Part shown: positions 41,035-51,507 of the stretch, piece after piece
How the letters are laid out: the number at the start of each line of letters is the position of its first letter
How positions within the stretch are numbered: the first letter of the stretch is position 1
Source: Azospirillum ramasamyi
GTDB taxonomy: Bacteria > Pseudomonadota > Alphaproteobacteria > Azospirillales > Azospirillaceae
Direction of reading: 5' to 3'
Assembly: GCF_003233655.1 (NCBI RefSeq)
Contig: NZ_CP029829.1
Span: 1,808,978-1,872,977 of the forward strand
DNA: 64,000 bases
Made by a program: the position numbers and the translations under genes
The notes under the pieces: model-generated
Databases searched by the model: none
Seen by the model: the letters and a program-made list of their open reading frames with translations, nothing else
Told to the model about the DNA's origin: nothing

Positions 41035-43122
41035 ATGACCGAACTCCTGATCGAATTCTTCTCCGAGGAAATCCCCGCCCGCATGCAGGCGCGGGCCGCC
41101 GACGACCTGAAGCGCCTCGTCACCGACAAGCTGGCGGCGAACGGCCTGACCTTCACGACGGCCGCCGCCCATTCCACCCCGCGCCGTCTGGCCCTGGTGG
41201 TCGACGGGCTGCCGGAGCGCACCGCCGACGTGCGCGAGGAGAAGAAGGGTCCGCGCGTCGGTTCTCCCGAGCAGGCGGTCGCCGGCTTCCTGAAGTCGGC
41301 CGGGCTCGACAGCCTCGACCAGTGCGAGCAGCGCGACACCGGCAAGGGCGTGTTCTACTTCGCGGTGACCGAGAAGAAGGGCCGCGAGACCGCCGAGGTC
41401 CTGGCGGAGATCATCCCCGCCGCCATGGCCGAGCTGCCCTGGCCGAAGTCGATGCGCTGGGGCACCGGCACCGTGCGCTGGGTCCGTCCGCTGCACTCGA
41501 TCATCGCCCTGTTCGGCGGGCGCGTGCTCGACGGCGGCTATGACATCGGCGGCACCCAGGGCCGCGTCGTCTTCGGCAACGTCACCCGCGGCCACCGCTT
41601 CCTAGCCCCTGACGCCTTCACGGTGGAGAGCTTCGCCGACTACAAGGAGAAGCTGCGCGCCGCCAAGGTCGTGCTCGACCGCGAGGAACGCAAGGCCAAG
41701 ATCAAGGCGGACGCCGAGGCGCTGGCCAAGGCCCAGTGCCTGACCCTGTCGCCCGACGACGCGCTGCTGGAGGAGGTCGCCGGCCTCGTCGAATGGCCGG
41801 TCGTGCTGATGGGCGGCATCGACGAGAGCTTCATGGACGTGCCGTCGGAGGTGCTGATCACCTCCATGCGCACCCACCAGAAGTATTTCGCCGCGCTGGA
41901 CGCCAGCGGCAAGATGGCTCCGCGCTTCATCGTCGTGGCGAACACCGAGACGCTGGACGGCGGCAAGGCCGTGGTCGCCGGCAACGAGCGCGTGCTGCGC
42001 GCCCGCCTGTCCGACGCCAAGTTCTTCTGGGACCAGGACCGCAAGACCAAGCTGGAAGCCCGCGTTCCGGCGCTGGAGAAGATCACCTTCCACGCCAAGC
42101 TGGGCACGGTGGCCGAGAAGGTCACCCGCGTGCAGCTGCTGGCCGCCGAGATCGCCCGCGCCATCGGCGCCGACAGCGACGCCGCCAGCCGCGCCGCCCT
42201 GCTCTGCAAGGCCGATCTGGTGACCGAGGTGGTCGGCGAGTTCCCCGAGGTCCAGGGGATCATGGGCCGCTACTACGCTCTGGGCCAGGGCGAGAGCGCC
42301 GATGTCGCCAATGCCATCGCCGACCATTACAAGCCGCTGGGTCCGTCGGATTCCTGCCCGACCGCGCCGGTTTCGGTTTCGGTGGCGCTGGCCGACAAGA
42401 TCGACACGCTGGTCGGCTTCTTCGCCATCGACGAGAAGCCGACGGGATCGAAGGACCCCTATGCGCTGCGCCGCGCCGCGCTGGGCGTGATCCGGCTGGT
42501 GCTGGAGAACGGCCTGCGGGTGAAGCTGTCGGAGATCTTCGCCGCGGCCCATGGCGCCTACAAGGTCAGCGGCTTCGCCCCGGCCGGCAATGTCGGCGGC
42601 GACCTGATGTCCTTCTTCGCCGATCGCCTGAAGGTGGTGCTGCGCGAACAGGGCGTCCGCCATGATCTCGTCGATGCCGTGTTCGCGCTCGGCGGCGAGG
42701 ACGATCTGGTGCGTCTGCTGGCCCGCGTGAAGGCTCTGCAGGCCTTCGTCGGCTCCGACGAGGGCGCCAACTTGGCTGCGGCCTACAAGCGCGCCTCCAA
42801 CATCGTCCGCATCGAGGAGAAGAAGGACGGCGCGAGCTTCGACCAGCCGGTCGATGCCGCCCGTCTGGCCCAGGACGAGGAGAAGGCGCTGTTCGCCGCG
42901 CTGAACGAGGCCTCGGCCGCCGCCAGGCCGCTGCTGGACGCGGAGGACTTCACCGGCACCATGGCGGCGCTGGCGAAGCTGCGCGGCCCGGTGGACGCCT
43001 TCTTCGACAAGGTCACGGTGAACGCGGAGGACAAGGAGCTGCGGGCCAACCGTCTGCGCCTGCTGACGCAGATCCGCACGACTCTGAACGCGGTCGCCGA
43101 CTTCTCGAAGATCGAGGGCTGA
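41035..43122 (+). CDS. glyS: Glycyl-tRNA synthetase beta subunit
   Basis: A 695-residue subunit that recognises tRNA-Gly. It begins [18 protein letters not shown], the standard opening, and contains HTSxRRLA-like [65 protein letters not shown] and [18 protein letters not shown]. The C-terminal helical region with an anticodon-binding fold ends at [20 protein letters not shown]. It is co-transcribed with glyQ. A GC-rich hairpin follows at 43130 without a T run. Confidence 0.98.
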   Translation: MTELLIEFFSEEIPARMQARAADDLKRLVTDKLAANGLTFTTAAAHSTPRRLALVVDGLPERTADVREEKKGPRVGSPEQAVAGFLKSAGLDSLDQCEQRDTGKGVFYFAVTEKKGRETAEVLAEIIPAAMAELPWPKSMRWGTGTVRWVRPLHSIIALFGGRVLDGGYDIGGTQGRVVFGNVTRGHRFLAPDAFTVESFADYKEKLRAAKVVLDREERKAKIKADAEALAKAQCLTLSPDDALLEEVAGLVEWPVVLMGGIDESFMDVPSEVLITSMRTHQKYFAALDASGKMAPRFIVVANTETLDGGKAVVAGNERVLRARLSDAKFFWDQDRKTKLEARVPALEKITFHAKLGTVAEKVTRVQLLAAEIARAIGADSDAASRAALLCKADLVTEVVGEFPEVQGIMGRYYALGQGESADVANAIADHYKPLGPSDSCPTAPVSVSVALADKIDTLVGFFAIDEKPTGSKDPYALRRAALGVIRLVLENGLRVKLSEIFAAAHGAYKVSGFAPAGNVGGDLMSFFADRLKVVLREQGVRHDLVDAVFALGGEDDLVRLLARVKALQAFVGSDEGANLAAAYKRASNIVRIEEKKDGASFDQPVDAARLAQDEEKALFAALNEASAAARPLLDAEDFTGTMAALAKLRGPVDAFFDKVTVNAEDKELRANRLRLLTQIRTTLNAVADFSKIEG

Positions 43123-43280
43123 GGGCGGAGGGGGCCTCCGCGCCCCCTCTCCCGCCTCCCGATCCGCGAAACGCGTGCATCGCATGGCCGTCTGGAGGGG
43201 CGGGCGGCCATTTAACCTCTTCCCCGTTCCGCGTTGCCCTCCCATTTGCTAGACAGACAGGAGACCAACCGGAGAGCCTG

Positions 43281-44651
43281 ATGACCGTTTCGTCGAACGA
43301 CCAGCACCGGACGGATCCGTCCGGGGTCCTGAACCTGCTGGACGACCTGATCGCCAAGGCGCGTGCCGCCGGGGCGGATGCCGCCGACGCCGTGCTGTTC
43401 GACAGCGCGTCCGTGTCCCTCGCCCAGCGGCTGGGCAAGACCGAAAAGCTGGAGCGATCCGAATCCGGCGATCTCGGCCTTAGGGTGTTCGTCGGCAAGC
43501 GGCAGGCCATCGTCTCTTCCACCGACCGCAGCACCAAGGCGCTGGACGAGCTGGTCGAGCGCGCCATCGCCATGGCCCGCGTCGTGCCGGAGGACGGCTT
43601 CGCCGGCATCGCCGATCCCGAACAGCTGGCCCGCAGCTGGCCCGACCTCGACATCTGCGATTCCGAGGAACCGTCGTCGGAAACGCTGATCGAACGCGCC
43701 CGCATCGCCGAAGAGGCCGCCCTGGCGGTTCAGGGCGTCACCAATTCCGAAGGCGCCGATGCCGGCTGGAGCCGCTCGACCATCGCCATCGCCGCGTCCA
43801 ACGGCTTTGCCGGCACTTACGGCGTGTCGCGCCAGTCGCTGTCGGCCTCCGTCATCGTCGGCACCGGGACGGGGATGGAGCGCGACTACGACTATGACAG
43901 CAAGGTCTATGGCGCCGACCTGCGCGATGCCGCCGAGATCGGCCGCGAGGCCGGCGAGCGCGCCGTCCGCCGCCTGAACCCGCGCCGGGTCAAGAGCTGC
44001 AAGGTGCCGGTGGTGTTCGACCCGCGGGTGTCGCGCGGCCTGCTCGGGCACCTGACCGGCGCCATCAGCGGCCCCAGCATCGCGCGGGGCACCAGCTTCC
44101 TGAAGGACAAGATGGGGCAGCGAATCTTCGCTCCCTCCATCACCATCGTCGACGACCCGCATGTGAAGCGCGGCCTGCGCTCCCGCCCCTTCGACGCGGA
44201 GGGCGTCGAGGTGAAGCGCCGCACCCTGATCGAGGACGGCGTGCTGACCACCTGGCTGCTCGACCTGCGCTCCGCCCGGCAGCTCGGCCTGCAGACCACC
44301 GGCCACGCCGCCCGCGGCACCTCCGGCCCGCCCGGTCCGGCCCCGGCCAACGTCTATATGGCGGCCGGCAAGCGCAGCCGCGCCGACATCCTGGCGGAGA
44401 TCAAGGATGGCTTCTACGTCACCGACCTGATGGGCATGGGCGTCAACGGCGTCACCGGCGACTACAGCCGCGGCGCCGGCGGCTTCTGGATCGAGAACGG
44501 CCAGATCGCCTATCCGGTCAACGAGATCACCATCGCCGGCAACCTCAAGGACATGTTCCTGAACATGGAGGCCGCCGACGACCTGGAACTGCGCTTCGGC
44601 ATGGATGCGCCGACCGTGCGCATCGACGGCATGACCATCGCTGGCATGTAG
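43281..44651 (+). CDS. pmbA: PmbA/TldE metalloprotease subunit
   Basis: A 456-residue protein of the TldD/PmbA family. Typical segments are LGKTEKLERSESGDLGLRVF, GKRQAIVSSTD, GLLGHLTGAISGPSIARGTS, GTSGPPGPAPANVYMAAG and GAGGFWIENGQIAYPVNEIT. PmbA pairs with TldD, which carries the zinc site, to degrade unfolded peptides and mature peptides such as microcin B17. GGAGAG stands five bases before the ATG. No tldD is in the window. It is 5.3 kb from the YcaO/TfuA operon and reads the other way, so a role there is possible but not shown. Confidence 0.93.
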   Translation: MTVSSNDQHRTDPSGVLNLLDDLIAKARAAGADAADAVLFDSASVSLAQRLGKTEKLERSESGDLGLRVFVGKRQAIVSSTDRSTKALDELVERAIAMARVVPEDGFAGIADPEQLARSWPDLDICDSEEPSSETLIERARIAEEAALAVQGVTNSEGADAGWSRSTIAIAASNGFAGTYGVSRQSLSASVIVGTGTGMERDYDYDSKVYGADLRDAAEIGREAGERAVRRLNPRRVKSCKVPVVFDPRVSRGLLGHLTGAISGPSIARGTSFLKDKMGQRIFAPSITIVDDPHVKRGLRSRPFDAEGVEVKRRTLIEDGVLTTWLLDLRSARQLGLQTTGHAARGTSGPPGPAPANVYMAAGKRSRADILAEIKDGFYVTDLMGMGVNGVTGDYSRGAGGFWIENGQIAYPVNEITIAGNLKDMFLNMEAADDLELRFGMDAPTVRIDGMTIAGM

Positions 44652-44694
44652 GCGCGGGCATGTAGGCGCCGGGCTGTAGGCTCCGGCATGTGAG
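44643..44694 (+). repeat. 14-bp tandem repeat across the pmbA stop
   Basis: Units GGCATGTAGGCGCG (44643), GGCATGTAGGCGCC (44657), GGGCTGTAGGCTCC (44671) and a partial GGCATGTGAG (44685), with exact 14-base spacing. The TAG of the first unit is the pmbA stop, and further TAGs in the later units back it up in other frames. Confidence 0.8.
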
Positions 44695-44731
44695 AAGCGG
44701 GCGCGCCCTTGCGGGTTCGCCCGCTTTTTTT
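44695..44731 (+). terminator. Terminator after pmbA
   Basis: AAGCGGGCG and CGCCCGCTT form the stem, followed by seven T residues. It directly follows the 14-bp repeat. Confidence 0.9.
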
Positions 44732-44858
44732 GGCCCGGATGCGCAATGTGCCGCAGACAAGCCCGCCGCCCCTTGGCCGACTCTTGCTTTGCAGGGGCGG
44801 CGGCTTTAGTGTCCGGCGCGAACTCCTCCCCCTCACGACGCCGGATTTTGACCGCCCC

Positions 44859-45548
44859 ATGAAGGCCGCCATCGTCGTTTTCCCCGGCTCCAACCGCGAA
44901 CGCGACGCCGTCGCCGCGCTGGAGGCCGTCAGCGGAACCAAGCCGCAACTGGTCTGGCACCGCGACACCGAACTGCCCAAGGTCGACCTGATCGTCGTGC
45001 CCGGCGGCTTCTCCTATGGCGATTACCTGCGCTCCGGCGCCATGGCGGCGCATTCGCCGATCATGCGCGAGGTGAAGGCGCGGGCCGATCAGGGCGTCCG
45101 GGTGCTCGGCGTCTGCAACGGCTTCCAGATCATCACCGAAGCCGGGCTGCTGCCCGGCGCGCTGATGCGCAACGGCGGTCTGAAGTTCGTCTGCCGCGTC
45201 CAGCATCTGCGGGTGGAGAACACCGACAGCCCCTTCACGAAGAAATACGCGAAGGGCCAGATCGTCCGCTTCCCCGTGGCCCATGGCGACGGCAATTACT
45301 GGACCGACGCCGAGACGGTGAAGCGGCTGGACGGCGAAGGCCAGGTCGCCTTCCGCTATGTCGGCGACGAGGCCAGGAGCGACCCGCGCGGCAACCCGAA
45401 CGGCTCGGTGTCCGACATCGCCGGCATCTTCAACGCCAAGCGCACCGTGCTGGGCCTGATGCCGCACCCCGAGGACGCGGTGGAGGCCCTGCACGGCAAC
45501 ACCGACGGCAAGCCCATGTTCGAAGGTCTGGTGGAGGCCCTGTCGTGA
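44859..45548 (+). CDS. purQ: FGAM synthase glutaminase subunit PurQ
   Basis: A 229-residue class I glutamine amidotransferase that supplies ammonia to PurL in step four of purine synthesis. The nucleophile is in LGVCNGFQ, with the His and Glu of the triad in MPHPEDAVE near the end. [12 protein letters not shown] and [15 protein letters not shown] are family marks. The ATG has no strong ribosome site, and a small acidic PurS subunit is not found directly upstream, where it often lies. The stop overlaps the purL start (GTGA). Confidence 0.98.
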   Translation: MKAAIVVFPGSNRERDAVAALEAVSGTKPQLVWHRDTELPKVDLIVVPGGFSYGDYLRSGAMAAHSPIMREVKARADQGVRVLGVCNGFQIITEAGLLPGALMRNGGLKFVCRVQHLRVENTDSPFTKKYAKGQIVRFPVAHGDGNYWTDAETVKRLDGEGQVAFRYVGDEARSDPRGNPNGSVSDIAGIFNAKRTVLGLMPHPEDAVEALHGNTDGKPMFEGLVEALS

Positions 45549-47782
45549 GCGCTGAAGCTACCAAGGCGCAGGAGCGTCCGGTCACCGTCGAGCTCGCCAA
45601 GGAGTTCGGCCTGTCCGCCGAGGAATACCGCAACGCCCTGGATATCCTGGGCCGTACCCCGACCTTCACCGAGCTGGGCATCATCTCGGTCATGTGGTCG
45701 GAGCACTGCTCCTACAAGTCGTCCAAGGTCTGGCTGAAGACCCTGCCGACCACCGGCCCGCAGGTGATCTGCGGCCCCGGCGAGAATGCCGGCGTGGTCG
45801 ACATCGGCGACGGCGACGCCGTGATCTTCAAGATGGAGAGCCACAACCACCCGTCCTACATCGAGCCCTACCAGGGCGCGGCGACGGGCGTGGGCGGCAT
45901 CCTGCGCGACGTGTTCACCATGGGCGCGCGCCCCATCGCCAACATGAACGCGCTGCGCTTCGGCTCGCCGGACCATCCCAAGACCCGCCATCTGGTGTCG
46001 GGCGTGGTTTCCGGCATCGGCGGCTACGGCAACTGCGTCGGCGTGCCGACCGTGGGCGGGGAGACCAACTTCCATCCGGCCTACAACGGCAACATCCTGG
46101 TCAACGCGATGACCGTGGGCGTCGCCAAGACCGACAAGATCTTCTATTCGGCCGCCGCCGGCATCGGCAACCCGGTCGTCTATGTCGGTTCCAAGACCGG
46201 CCGCGACGGCATCCACGGCGCCACCATGGCGTCGGCCGAGTTCACCGAGGATTCGGAGGAGAAGCGCCCGACCGTGCAGGTTGGCGATCCCTTCACCGAG
46301 AAGCTGCTGATCGAAGCCTGCCTGGAGTTGATGGAGACGGACGCCATCGTCGCCATCCAGGACATGGGCGCCGCCGGTCTGACCTCTTCCTCGGTCGAGA
46401 TGGCCGGCAAGGGCGGCCTGGGCATCGAGTTGACGCTCGACACCCTGCCGATGCGCGAAGAGGCGATGACGCCCTATGAGATCATGCTCTCCGAAAGCCA
46501 GGAGCGCATGCTGATCATCCTGAAGCCCGGCCGCGAGGAGGTGGCGAAGGCCATCTTCGACAAGTGGGAGCTGGACTTCGCCGTCATCGGCCATCTGACC
46601 GATACCGGCAACCTCGTCATCAAGATGTATGGCGAAACCTGGTGCGACATGCCGATCGCCCCGGTGTCCAATGCCGCCCCGGAATACAACCGCCCGTGGG
46701 AGCCCACGCCGAAGGCGTCCGATGTCGACGACAGCGTGCTGGCCGGCTATTCGGCCGATCTCGGCGACACCCTGACCAAGCTGTTCGGCTGCCCCGACCT
46801 CGCCTCCAAGCGCTGGATCTGGGAGCAGTATGACAGCCTCGTCGGCGGCGACACCCGCTTCATGTCGGGTCAGGCCGACGCCGCGGTCGTCCGCGTGCCG
46901 GGCCAGACCAAGGCGGTCGCCATCACCACCGACTGCACCCCGCGCTACTGCCTGGCCGATCCGGTCGAAGGCGGCAAGCAGGCGGTGGCCGAGGCTTGGC
47001 GCAACCTGTCGGCGGTCGGCGCCCTGCCGCTGGCCATCACCGACAACATGAACTTCGGCAATCCCGAGAAGCCGCGGATCATGGGCCAGTTCGTCGGCGC
47101 CGTTCAGGGCATCGGCGAGGCCTGCAAGGCGCTGGACTTCCCGGTCGTGTCGGGCAACGTCTCGCTCTACAACGAGACGAACGGCGAGGCGATCCTGCCG
47201 ACCCCGGCCATCGGCGGCGTCGGCATCATGCCCGATGCGATGATCGCGGTCGGCATCGCCTTCCGAGCCGAGGGCGACGTGATCCTCGCCGTGGGTGAGG
47301 CGACCAGCCCGAATGGGGGCCACATCGGCCAGTCGATCTTCCTGCGCGAGATCCTCGGCCGCGAGGAAGGGGCTCCCCCGCCGGTCGATCTGGCGGTGGA
47401 GCGCCGCAACGGCGACTTCGTCCGCCGCCTGATCCACGAGGGTCTGGTGGTGTCGAGCCACGACGTGTCCGACGGCGGCCTGATCGTCGCCATCGCCGAG
47501 ATGGCGCTGGCCGGCGGCGTCGGGGCCTATCTGACCGCCTTCGACGGTGCCGGACCGCGCGTGCTGTTCGGCGAGGACCAGGGCCGCTACGTCCTGGCCG
47601 TCCGTCCGGACGTCGCCGCGACGGTGCAGGAGAAGGCCAAGGCGGCCGGCGTCCCGGTCACCGTGCTGGGCGAAACCCGCGGCACGGCGCTGTCGGGCCG
47701 CGGCGGCGATATCGTGTCGCTGAAGCGCCTGCGCGAGGCCAACGAAAGCTGGCTGCCGGATTACATGGCCGCCGAGCTGTAA
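45545..47782 (+). CDS. purL: FGAM synthase subunit PurL
   Basis: A 745-residue small-type PurL, which needs separate PurQ and PurS. Conserved parts are [60 protein letters not shown] and [14 protein letters not shown] in the first half, and [11 protein letters not shown] and [11 protein letters not shown] in the second, showing the two AIR-synthase-like lobes. Start GTG 45545 overlaps purQ. A strong terminator follows. Confidence 0.98.
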   Translation: MSAEATKAQERPVTVELAKEFGLSAEEYRNALDILGRTPTFTELGIISVMWSEHCSYKSSKVWLKTLPTTGPQVICGPGENAGVVDIGDGDAVIFKMESHNHPSYIEPYQGAATGVGGILRDVFTMGARPIANMNALRFGSPDHPKTRHLVSGVVSGIGGYGNCVGVPTVGGETNFHPAYNGNILVNAMTVGVAKTDKIFYSAAAGIGNPVVYVGSKTGRDGIHGATMASAEFTEDSEEKRPTVQVGDPFTEKLLIEACLELMETDAIVAIQDMGAAGLTSSSVEMAGKGGLGIELTLDTLPMREEAMTPYEIMLSESQERMLIILKPGREEVAKAIFDKWELDFAVIGHLTDTGNLVIKMYGETWCDMPIAPVSNAAPEYNRPWEPTPKASDVDDSVLAGYSADLGDTLTKLFGCPDLASKRWIWEQYDSLVGGDTRFMSGQADAAVVRVPGQTKAVAITTDCTPRYCLADPVEGGKQAVAEAWRNLSAVGALPLAITDNMNFGNPEKPRIMGQFVGAVQGIGEACKALDFPVVSGNVSLYNETNGEAILPTPAIGGVGIMPDAMIAVGIAFRAEGDVILAVGEATSPNGGHIGQSIFLREILGREEGAPPPVDLAVERRNGDFVRRLIHEGLVVSSHDVSDGGLIVAIAEMALAGGVGAYLTAFDGAGPRVLFGEDQGRYVLAVRPDVAATVQEKAKAAGVPVTVLGETRGTALSGRGGDIVSLKRLREANESWLPDYMAAEL

Positions 47783-47787
47783 GAACG

Positions 47788-47823
47788 GAAAAGGGGCTGC
47801 TTCGCATGAAGCAGCCCCTTTCG
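47788..47823 (+). terminator. Terminator after purL
   Basis: AAGGGGCTGCTTC and GAAGCAGCCCCTT form a perfect 13-bp stem with a GCAT loop. The A run before and T run after let it work in both directions, including for the convergent DedA gene. Confidence 0.9.
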
Positions 47824-47883
47824 ATTCATATGCTGTTTAAACTCGTGGACGTCCCCTTCCCACCGTTTCCGGCGGGGCGCCCC

Positions 47884-48471
47884 TCACTCCGCCGGATTGG
47901 TCGCGGCCAGCGCCCGGCGGCGGACCCACAGAATGCTCTTGATGGTGATCCACAGGGCGCCGATGGCCAGAGCGGACAGCACCAGGATCTTCGGCCCATC
48001 CTCGCCGATGGCGGCGGCGGCTTCACCGAACAGGTAACCCGCACCGGCGAAGCTCCAGGCCCAGATGCCGGCGGCGATGAAGTTCCAGAACAGGAAGCGG
48101 GACCACGGCATGCGCGAGGTGCCGATGGCGACCGATGCGATGTTCCGCACGCCGTAGAGGAAGCGGAAGACCAGGATGAACGCTACACCATATTTCTCGA
48201 GCCAGCGCAGCACCCGGCCGGCATGCACCTCGGCCGACGGGAAGCGTGCGAGCGCCTTGGTGCCCCAGCGGCGGCCGAGCCAGAACCAGAGCTGATCGCC
48301 CAGGAAGCTGCCGATCCAGACGGTGCCGACCAACCAATACAGATTGATGATCCCGAGTTTTGCCCCCATCCCGCCGAAGATTACAAATGTTTCACCTTCA
48401 AAAAAGGCCCAGACAAAGGCCAGCGGGTAAAAGGCATTCCCCCATTCCTGCAACCAAGTGATCCAGTCCAA
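47884..48471 (-). CDS. DedA-family membrane protein
   Basis: A 195-residue protein with about five membrane helices and the SNARE-associated/DedA core: VWAFFEGETFVIFGGMGAKL with the charged EGE, VGTVWIGSFLGDQLWFWLGR, FILVFRFLYGVRNIASVAIG and MPWSRFLFWNFIAAGIWA. The FRF-G-R motif and GD are the conserved charges. DedA proteins move lipid carriers across the inner membrane and support envelope homeostasis. I chose TTG 48471, because GGAGGGGG lies right before it; the longer GTG frame start at 48531 adds a basic, unconserved piece. Confidence 0.88.
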   Translation of the reverse strand: MDWITWLQEWGNAFYPLAFVWAFFEGETFVIFGGMGAKLGIINLYWLVGTVWIGSFLGDQLWFWLGRRWGTKALARFPSAEVHAGRVLRWLEKYGVAFILVFRFLYGVRNIASVAIGTSRMPWSRFLFWNFIAAGIWAWSFAGAGYLFGEAAAAIGEDGPKILVLSALAIGALWITIKSILWVRRRALAATNPAE

Positions 48472-48650
48472 AGCCCCCTCCGGGAGACGTCGCTTGTGGG
48501 TTCGGCGAGCCCGATGGCGTCTGACTGCCACTATATTGTGCGATGCGGCAGATAAAACACGGGCTGAGGCCGATCATGACATAAAAGCCCGCCGTTTGTC
48601 TCGGAAACTTTCCAGGCTAGGGAGCGGCCCTAAGAAGGTCATACCACCGG

Positions 48651-49100
48651 TTAGAAATCCTCACCCGACAGTTCCCCCACTGCCTGCCTTGCGGCGCGCA
48701 GCAAGGCAGGGTTCGGCTCCATCGGGATGTCGCCGTCCTCCCCGTCCGGATCACTGCGGTCGGGAGCGGCGCGGCGCTTCAATTCCCGCGCCGCCTCGAT
48801 CAGCAGATGCGCCAGCCGCTGGTCGGGCAAAGCCTGCACCAGCGCCCGCAGTTCCGGGTTGGACAGCGCGGCCGGGTCGAAGGCCGGCGGCGGAGGCGGA
48901 GGGGCTGGAGGGGCGAGCGGCAGCGTCGCGACGCCGGCCGCCAACGCCGCGGCGCTGGGCAGGGGGGCAGCCTCCCGCACCATGTCAACCGCCACCTGGG
49001 CGGCCATCGTCGCCGCGCCACCCGCCGCCCGCTGCCGGCGCGGCTTGCGCGTCGGTTCCGTCTCCGGCAGGTCGTCGAACAGAAGCCGTTGGACGCTCAT
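48651..49100 (-). CDS. Hypothetical Ala/Pro-rich protein
   Basis: A 149-residue protein from ATG 49100. It opens with SVQRLLFDDLPETEPTRKPR, has a disordered Ala/Pro middle with eight prolines in a row nearby, and a helical C-terminal part (LSNPELRALVQALPDQRLAH, then LLIEAARELKRRAAPD) ending acidic. The helical part looks like a protein-protein docking module. No family is recognised, and the start lacks a clear ribosome site. Codon use in this frame fits the genome better than the overlapping plus-strand frames. Confidence 0.5.
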   Translation of the reverse strand: MSVQRLLFDDLPETEPTRKPRRQRAAGGAATMAAQVAVDMVREAAPLPSAAALAAGVATLPLAPPAPPPPPPAFDPAALSNPELRALVQALPDQRLAHLLIEAARELKRRAAPDRSDPDGEDGDIPMEPNPALLRAARQAVGELSGEDF

Positions 49101-49245
49101 CGCTGCAGATGCCCCCTGCACTCCACCATCGGCGCGGCGCCATCGTCGCCGCAGCCGTTTTCGTTCACTCGCAGTTTGCGATGTGTTCTCTTTTCATTCT
49201 AGGAAGAGCGCCCCGTTTGTCGAGCGGATTCTGTGGGGCGCCCGA

Positions 49246-49746
49246 TCAGCGCAGCGCCTCCAAGGCCTCCAGGAAGCGTTCGGGCCGCAGAACCCTCGTC
49301 TCTCCGGCCCGGCGCACCGACAGGAGCTGGCGGTCGACGGTCACCAGCCAGGGCACCGACCCGCCGATTGCGGCGGCCAGGAACATGTCGTCCTCCGGGT
49401 CGCGGCACAGGCGCCCGACCGCCGCCGGCTCCACCAGAACGGTCTCCGCCCGGATGCGGTCGAGGAATGCACGGCGACCGGCAGCGGTGGCGTAGCGGTC
49501 GAAGGCCGGGCGCATCAGCACCTCCTCCAGCTCCGCCAGCGTTTCACCGCTTCCGGTCAGACCGCCATCCTCACGCACCCGTTCCACGCAGCGGCGGATC
49601 GCGTCCTGCCGCCGGATGGCGGCATCGCCCATCAGCGCATAGGCCACCAGGATGTTGGTGTCGAGCACGGCACGGACCGGAGTGCGGACCCGGCTGAGGT
49701 TCGGCGGGCGACCCGGCACCGGCTCTGTGTTATCCTGGGCGAACAT
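49246..49746 (-). CDS. PIN-domain putative ribonuclease
   Basis: A 166-residue protein. The PIN acidic site is formed by AVLDTNILVAYAL (first Asp), LAELEEVLMRPAF (the Glu), RDPEDDMFLAAAI and LVTVDRQLLSV (further Asp residues). The LAELxEVLxRPKF-type segment is characteristic of the PIN family 3 putative toxins (TIGR00305). No antitoxin-like gene overlaps it, so it may be solitary or part of RNA metabolism. Start ATG 49746 is chosen; an N-terminal extension of about 20 residues precedes the domain. Confidence 0.85.
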   Translation of the reverse strand: MFAQDNTEPVPGRPPNLSRVRTPVRAVLDTNILVAYALMGDAAIRRQDAIRRCVERVREDGGLTGSGETLAELEEVLMRPAFDRYATAAGRRAFLDRIRAETVLVEPAAVGRLCRDPEDDMFLAAAIGGSVPWLVTVDRQLLSVRRAGETRVLRPERFLEALEALR

Positions 49747-49876
49747 CGATATACCGGAAGTCTGCAAAGGTTAAAGAACTCAACCGCCCAACGAGGCCCC
49801 GTCGTTGTGGGGCGGAGCGGTTTGAGGTAAGAAATCCGCAAAACATGAACGGACTCTTTAGAACGGATTCATCGGC

Positions 49877-50236
49877 ATGACCAGCATCCTCGTCGTCGAC
49901 GACAGCCGATTGGCTCGCAACATGGTTTCCAGCGTTATCGCTTCGCTGCGGCCCGACTGGACCATCGTCACGGCGGCGAGCGGCGAGGAGGCCCTGGAGA
50001 TCGTCGGAGAGGTGCCGCCGGCCGCCGCCATCGTCGACTACAACATGCCGGGCATGGACGGTCTGGCCCTCGCCGAGCATCTGAAGGAGCGCTTCGCCGG
50101 CCTCACGATCGGCCTGCTGACCGCCAACGTCCAGGACGCCCTGCGCCGCAAGGCCGAGGCTCTGGGCGTCCGTTTCATCGCCAAGCCGATCACCTCGGAC
50201 AAGATCCGCGACTTCCTCGCCGCGGCCGGGCAGTGA
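49877..50236 (+). CDS. CheY-like response regulator
   Basis: A 119-residue receiver-only protein. Motifs are ILVVDDSRLARNMV, the acceptor Asp in AAIVDYNMPGMDGL, Thr in IGLLTANVQD and Lys in FIAKPITSDK. It overlaps the next gene (CheC-like phosphatase) by four bases. The pair is a self-contained module in which the phosphatase resets the regulator, as CheC or CheX does for CheY. No kinase lies nearby. Confidence 0.93.
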   Translation: MTSILVVDDSRLARNMVSSVIASLRPDWTIVTAASGEEALEIVGEVPPAAAIVDYNMPGMDGLALAEHLKERFAGLTIGLLTANVQDALRRKAEALGVRFIAKPITSDKIRDFLAAAGQ

Positions 50237-50868
50237 CGCCGATGGCAGAGCCCGTATCGGGGAATCCCCTGCGCCTGGACGACGACGAGGCCGACGCCAT
50301 CGCCGAACTGTTCAACATCGGCATGGGCGAACCGGCCGCCGCCCTCAGCTCCATGCTGGGGGAGGAGGTGCTTCTGTCGGTGCCGTCCTTCGCCGTATCG
50401 ACCCGCGCCAGCATCACCCGGGAGGTCAGCGGCGACCTGGAGGGCGACCAGCCGGTCTGCGCCGTCCGCGGCGCCTTCACCGGTCCGTTCACAGGGGAAG
50501 CGATGCTGATCTTTCCCGAACGCGGCACGCTGGCCCTCGTCGGCCGGCTGATCCCCGTCGATCCTGCCGCCGAGGCGCCGGGTGAGATGGAACAGGACGC
50601 GCTGACCGAGATCGGCAACATCATCCTGAACGGCTGCCTCGCCAGCCTGTCGAACCTGATCGGCGGCGAATTGTCGGGGGCGGTTCCGGGTTATGGCGCC
50701 GGTGCCCCGGCTGCGGTTATCGGCTCCGCCACCGATCCCGTGCTGTTCGTGCGCATCGACATGGCGCTGGCGGCGGGCGATGCGCGCGGGCATGCGCTGT
50801 TCCTGCTGGACATCGCCTCGCTAGACGCCTTCCGCGAGGCCATCCGCCGGGCCTTGGCGGGGCTTTAA
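50233..50868 (+). CDS. CheC/CheX-like phosphatase
   Basis: A 211-residue protein with the duplicated CheC active motif: DAIAELFNIGMGEPAAALSS (about 20-39) and DALTEIGNIILNGCLASLSN (about 118-137), each giving the Glu and Asn that act on phospho-CheY. Both halves keep the E-x2-N pattern, so both sites may work. GTG 50233 overlaps the regulator stop; ATG 50242 is the alternative. It should remove phosphate from the regulator made by the preceding gene. Confidence 0.87.
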   Translation: MTPMAEPVSGNPLRLDDDEADAIAELFNIGMGEPAAALSSMLGEEVLLSVPSFAVSTRASITREVSGDLEGDQPVCAVRGAFTGPFTGEAMLIFPERGTLALVGRLIPVDPAAEAPGEMEQDALTEIGNIILNGCLASLSNLIGGELSGAVPGYGAGAPAAVIGSATDPVLFVRIDMALAAGDARGHALFLLDIASLDAFREAIRRALAGL

Positions 50869-50941
50869 CGGAAAAGGGGGCGGCGGCACAGCGCCACCTC
50901 CCCCATTCCGCCCATCGCCGGGTGTCGTTCGTGTCCGTGGA

Positions 50942-51373
50942 TCAGGCCGGTTCGCGCCGGCCGGCGGCGGCGCCCAGCGCCGGAACCTTCACCGCGAGGG
51001 CGCCGTCACCCAGAAGCGACTGCACGACCAGCAGGACCGTCCAGAAGGCCGGAAACTCCCAGCCGCCGCCCTGCGCGCTGAACACCCAGCCATTGCCGAC
51101 ATGCTGCAGCGTGGCGCCGATCATGACAGGCAGCAGGGCCAGCGCGATCCAGCGGGTATAGACACCGGCGATCAGCAGAAGCCCGCCGCCGATCTCGGCC
51201 AGGATCACGAGATAGGCGAAGAGGCCGGGATAACCGATGCTCTCGAAATAGCCGACGGTGCCGGGGATGGTGAAGGTCATCACCTTCAGCACCAAGCCAT
51301 GGGCCAGGAACAGCAGGCCGAGGCCGACGCGCAGCAGGAAGGCGGCATAGGGAGCGGTGCGATTGTCGATCAT
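50942..51373 (-). CDS. DoxX-family membrane protein
   Basis: A 143-residue protein with four membrane helices (YAAFLLRVGLGLLFLAHGLV, LFAYLVILAEIGGGLLLIAG, WIALALLPVMIGATLQHVGN, and AFWTVLLVVQSLLGDGALAV). RVGLGLLFLAHG and the central E in ILAEIGGG are family marks. DoxX-like proteins are linked to quinone or thiosulfate redox and oxidative stress, but no reaction can be assigned. GAAGAGAG lies shortly before the ATG. It is preceded by cysS on the same strand with a hairpin between. Confidence 0.88.
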   Translation of the reverse strand: MIDNRTAPYAAFLLRVGLGLLFLAHGLVLKVMTFTIPGTVGYFESIGYPGLFAYLVILAEIGGGLLLIAGVYTRWIALALLPVMIGATLQHVGNGWVFSAQGGGWEFPAFWTVLLVVQSLLGDGALAVKVPALGAAAGRREPA

Positions 51374-51507
51374 GGTCGGGCTCTCTTCTTTCAGGCGGTC
51401 GGTAGCGGCCGCGTTGCGTCTGAAGAAGAGATTAGCCGGATCGGTCCGCGCGATAATCCGCGGATTTCCCGAAGGTTTGTTGTGTCGATAGGGACAATCT
51501 GAAGAGC

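Noticed and set aside
44652..44858. A purS gene between pmbA and purQ
   Set aside because: The 207-base gap holds a tandem repeat and a terminator; no 80-residue PurS-like frame exists there.
47806..48555. Plus-strand frame opposite the DedA gene
   Set aside because: No domain, and it starts inside the purL terminator; the minus strand encodes a clear DedA protein with a strong ribosome site.
49246..49746. Toxin-antitoxin pair with the PIN gene
   Set aside because: Neither neighbour resembles an antitoxin and none overlaps or abuts the PIN gene.
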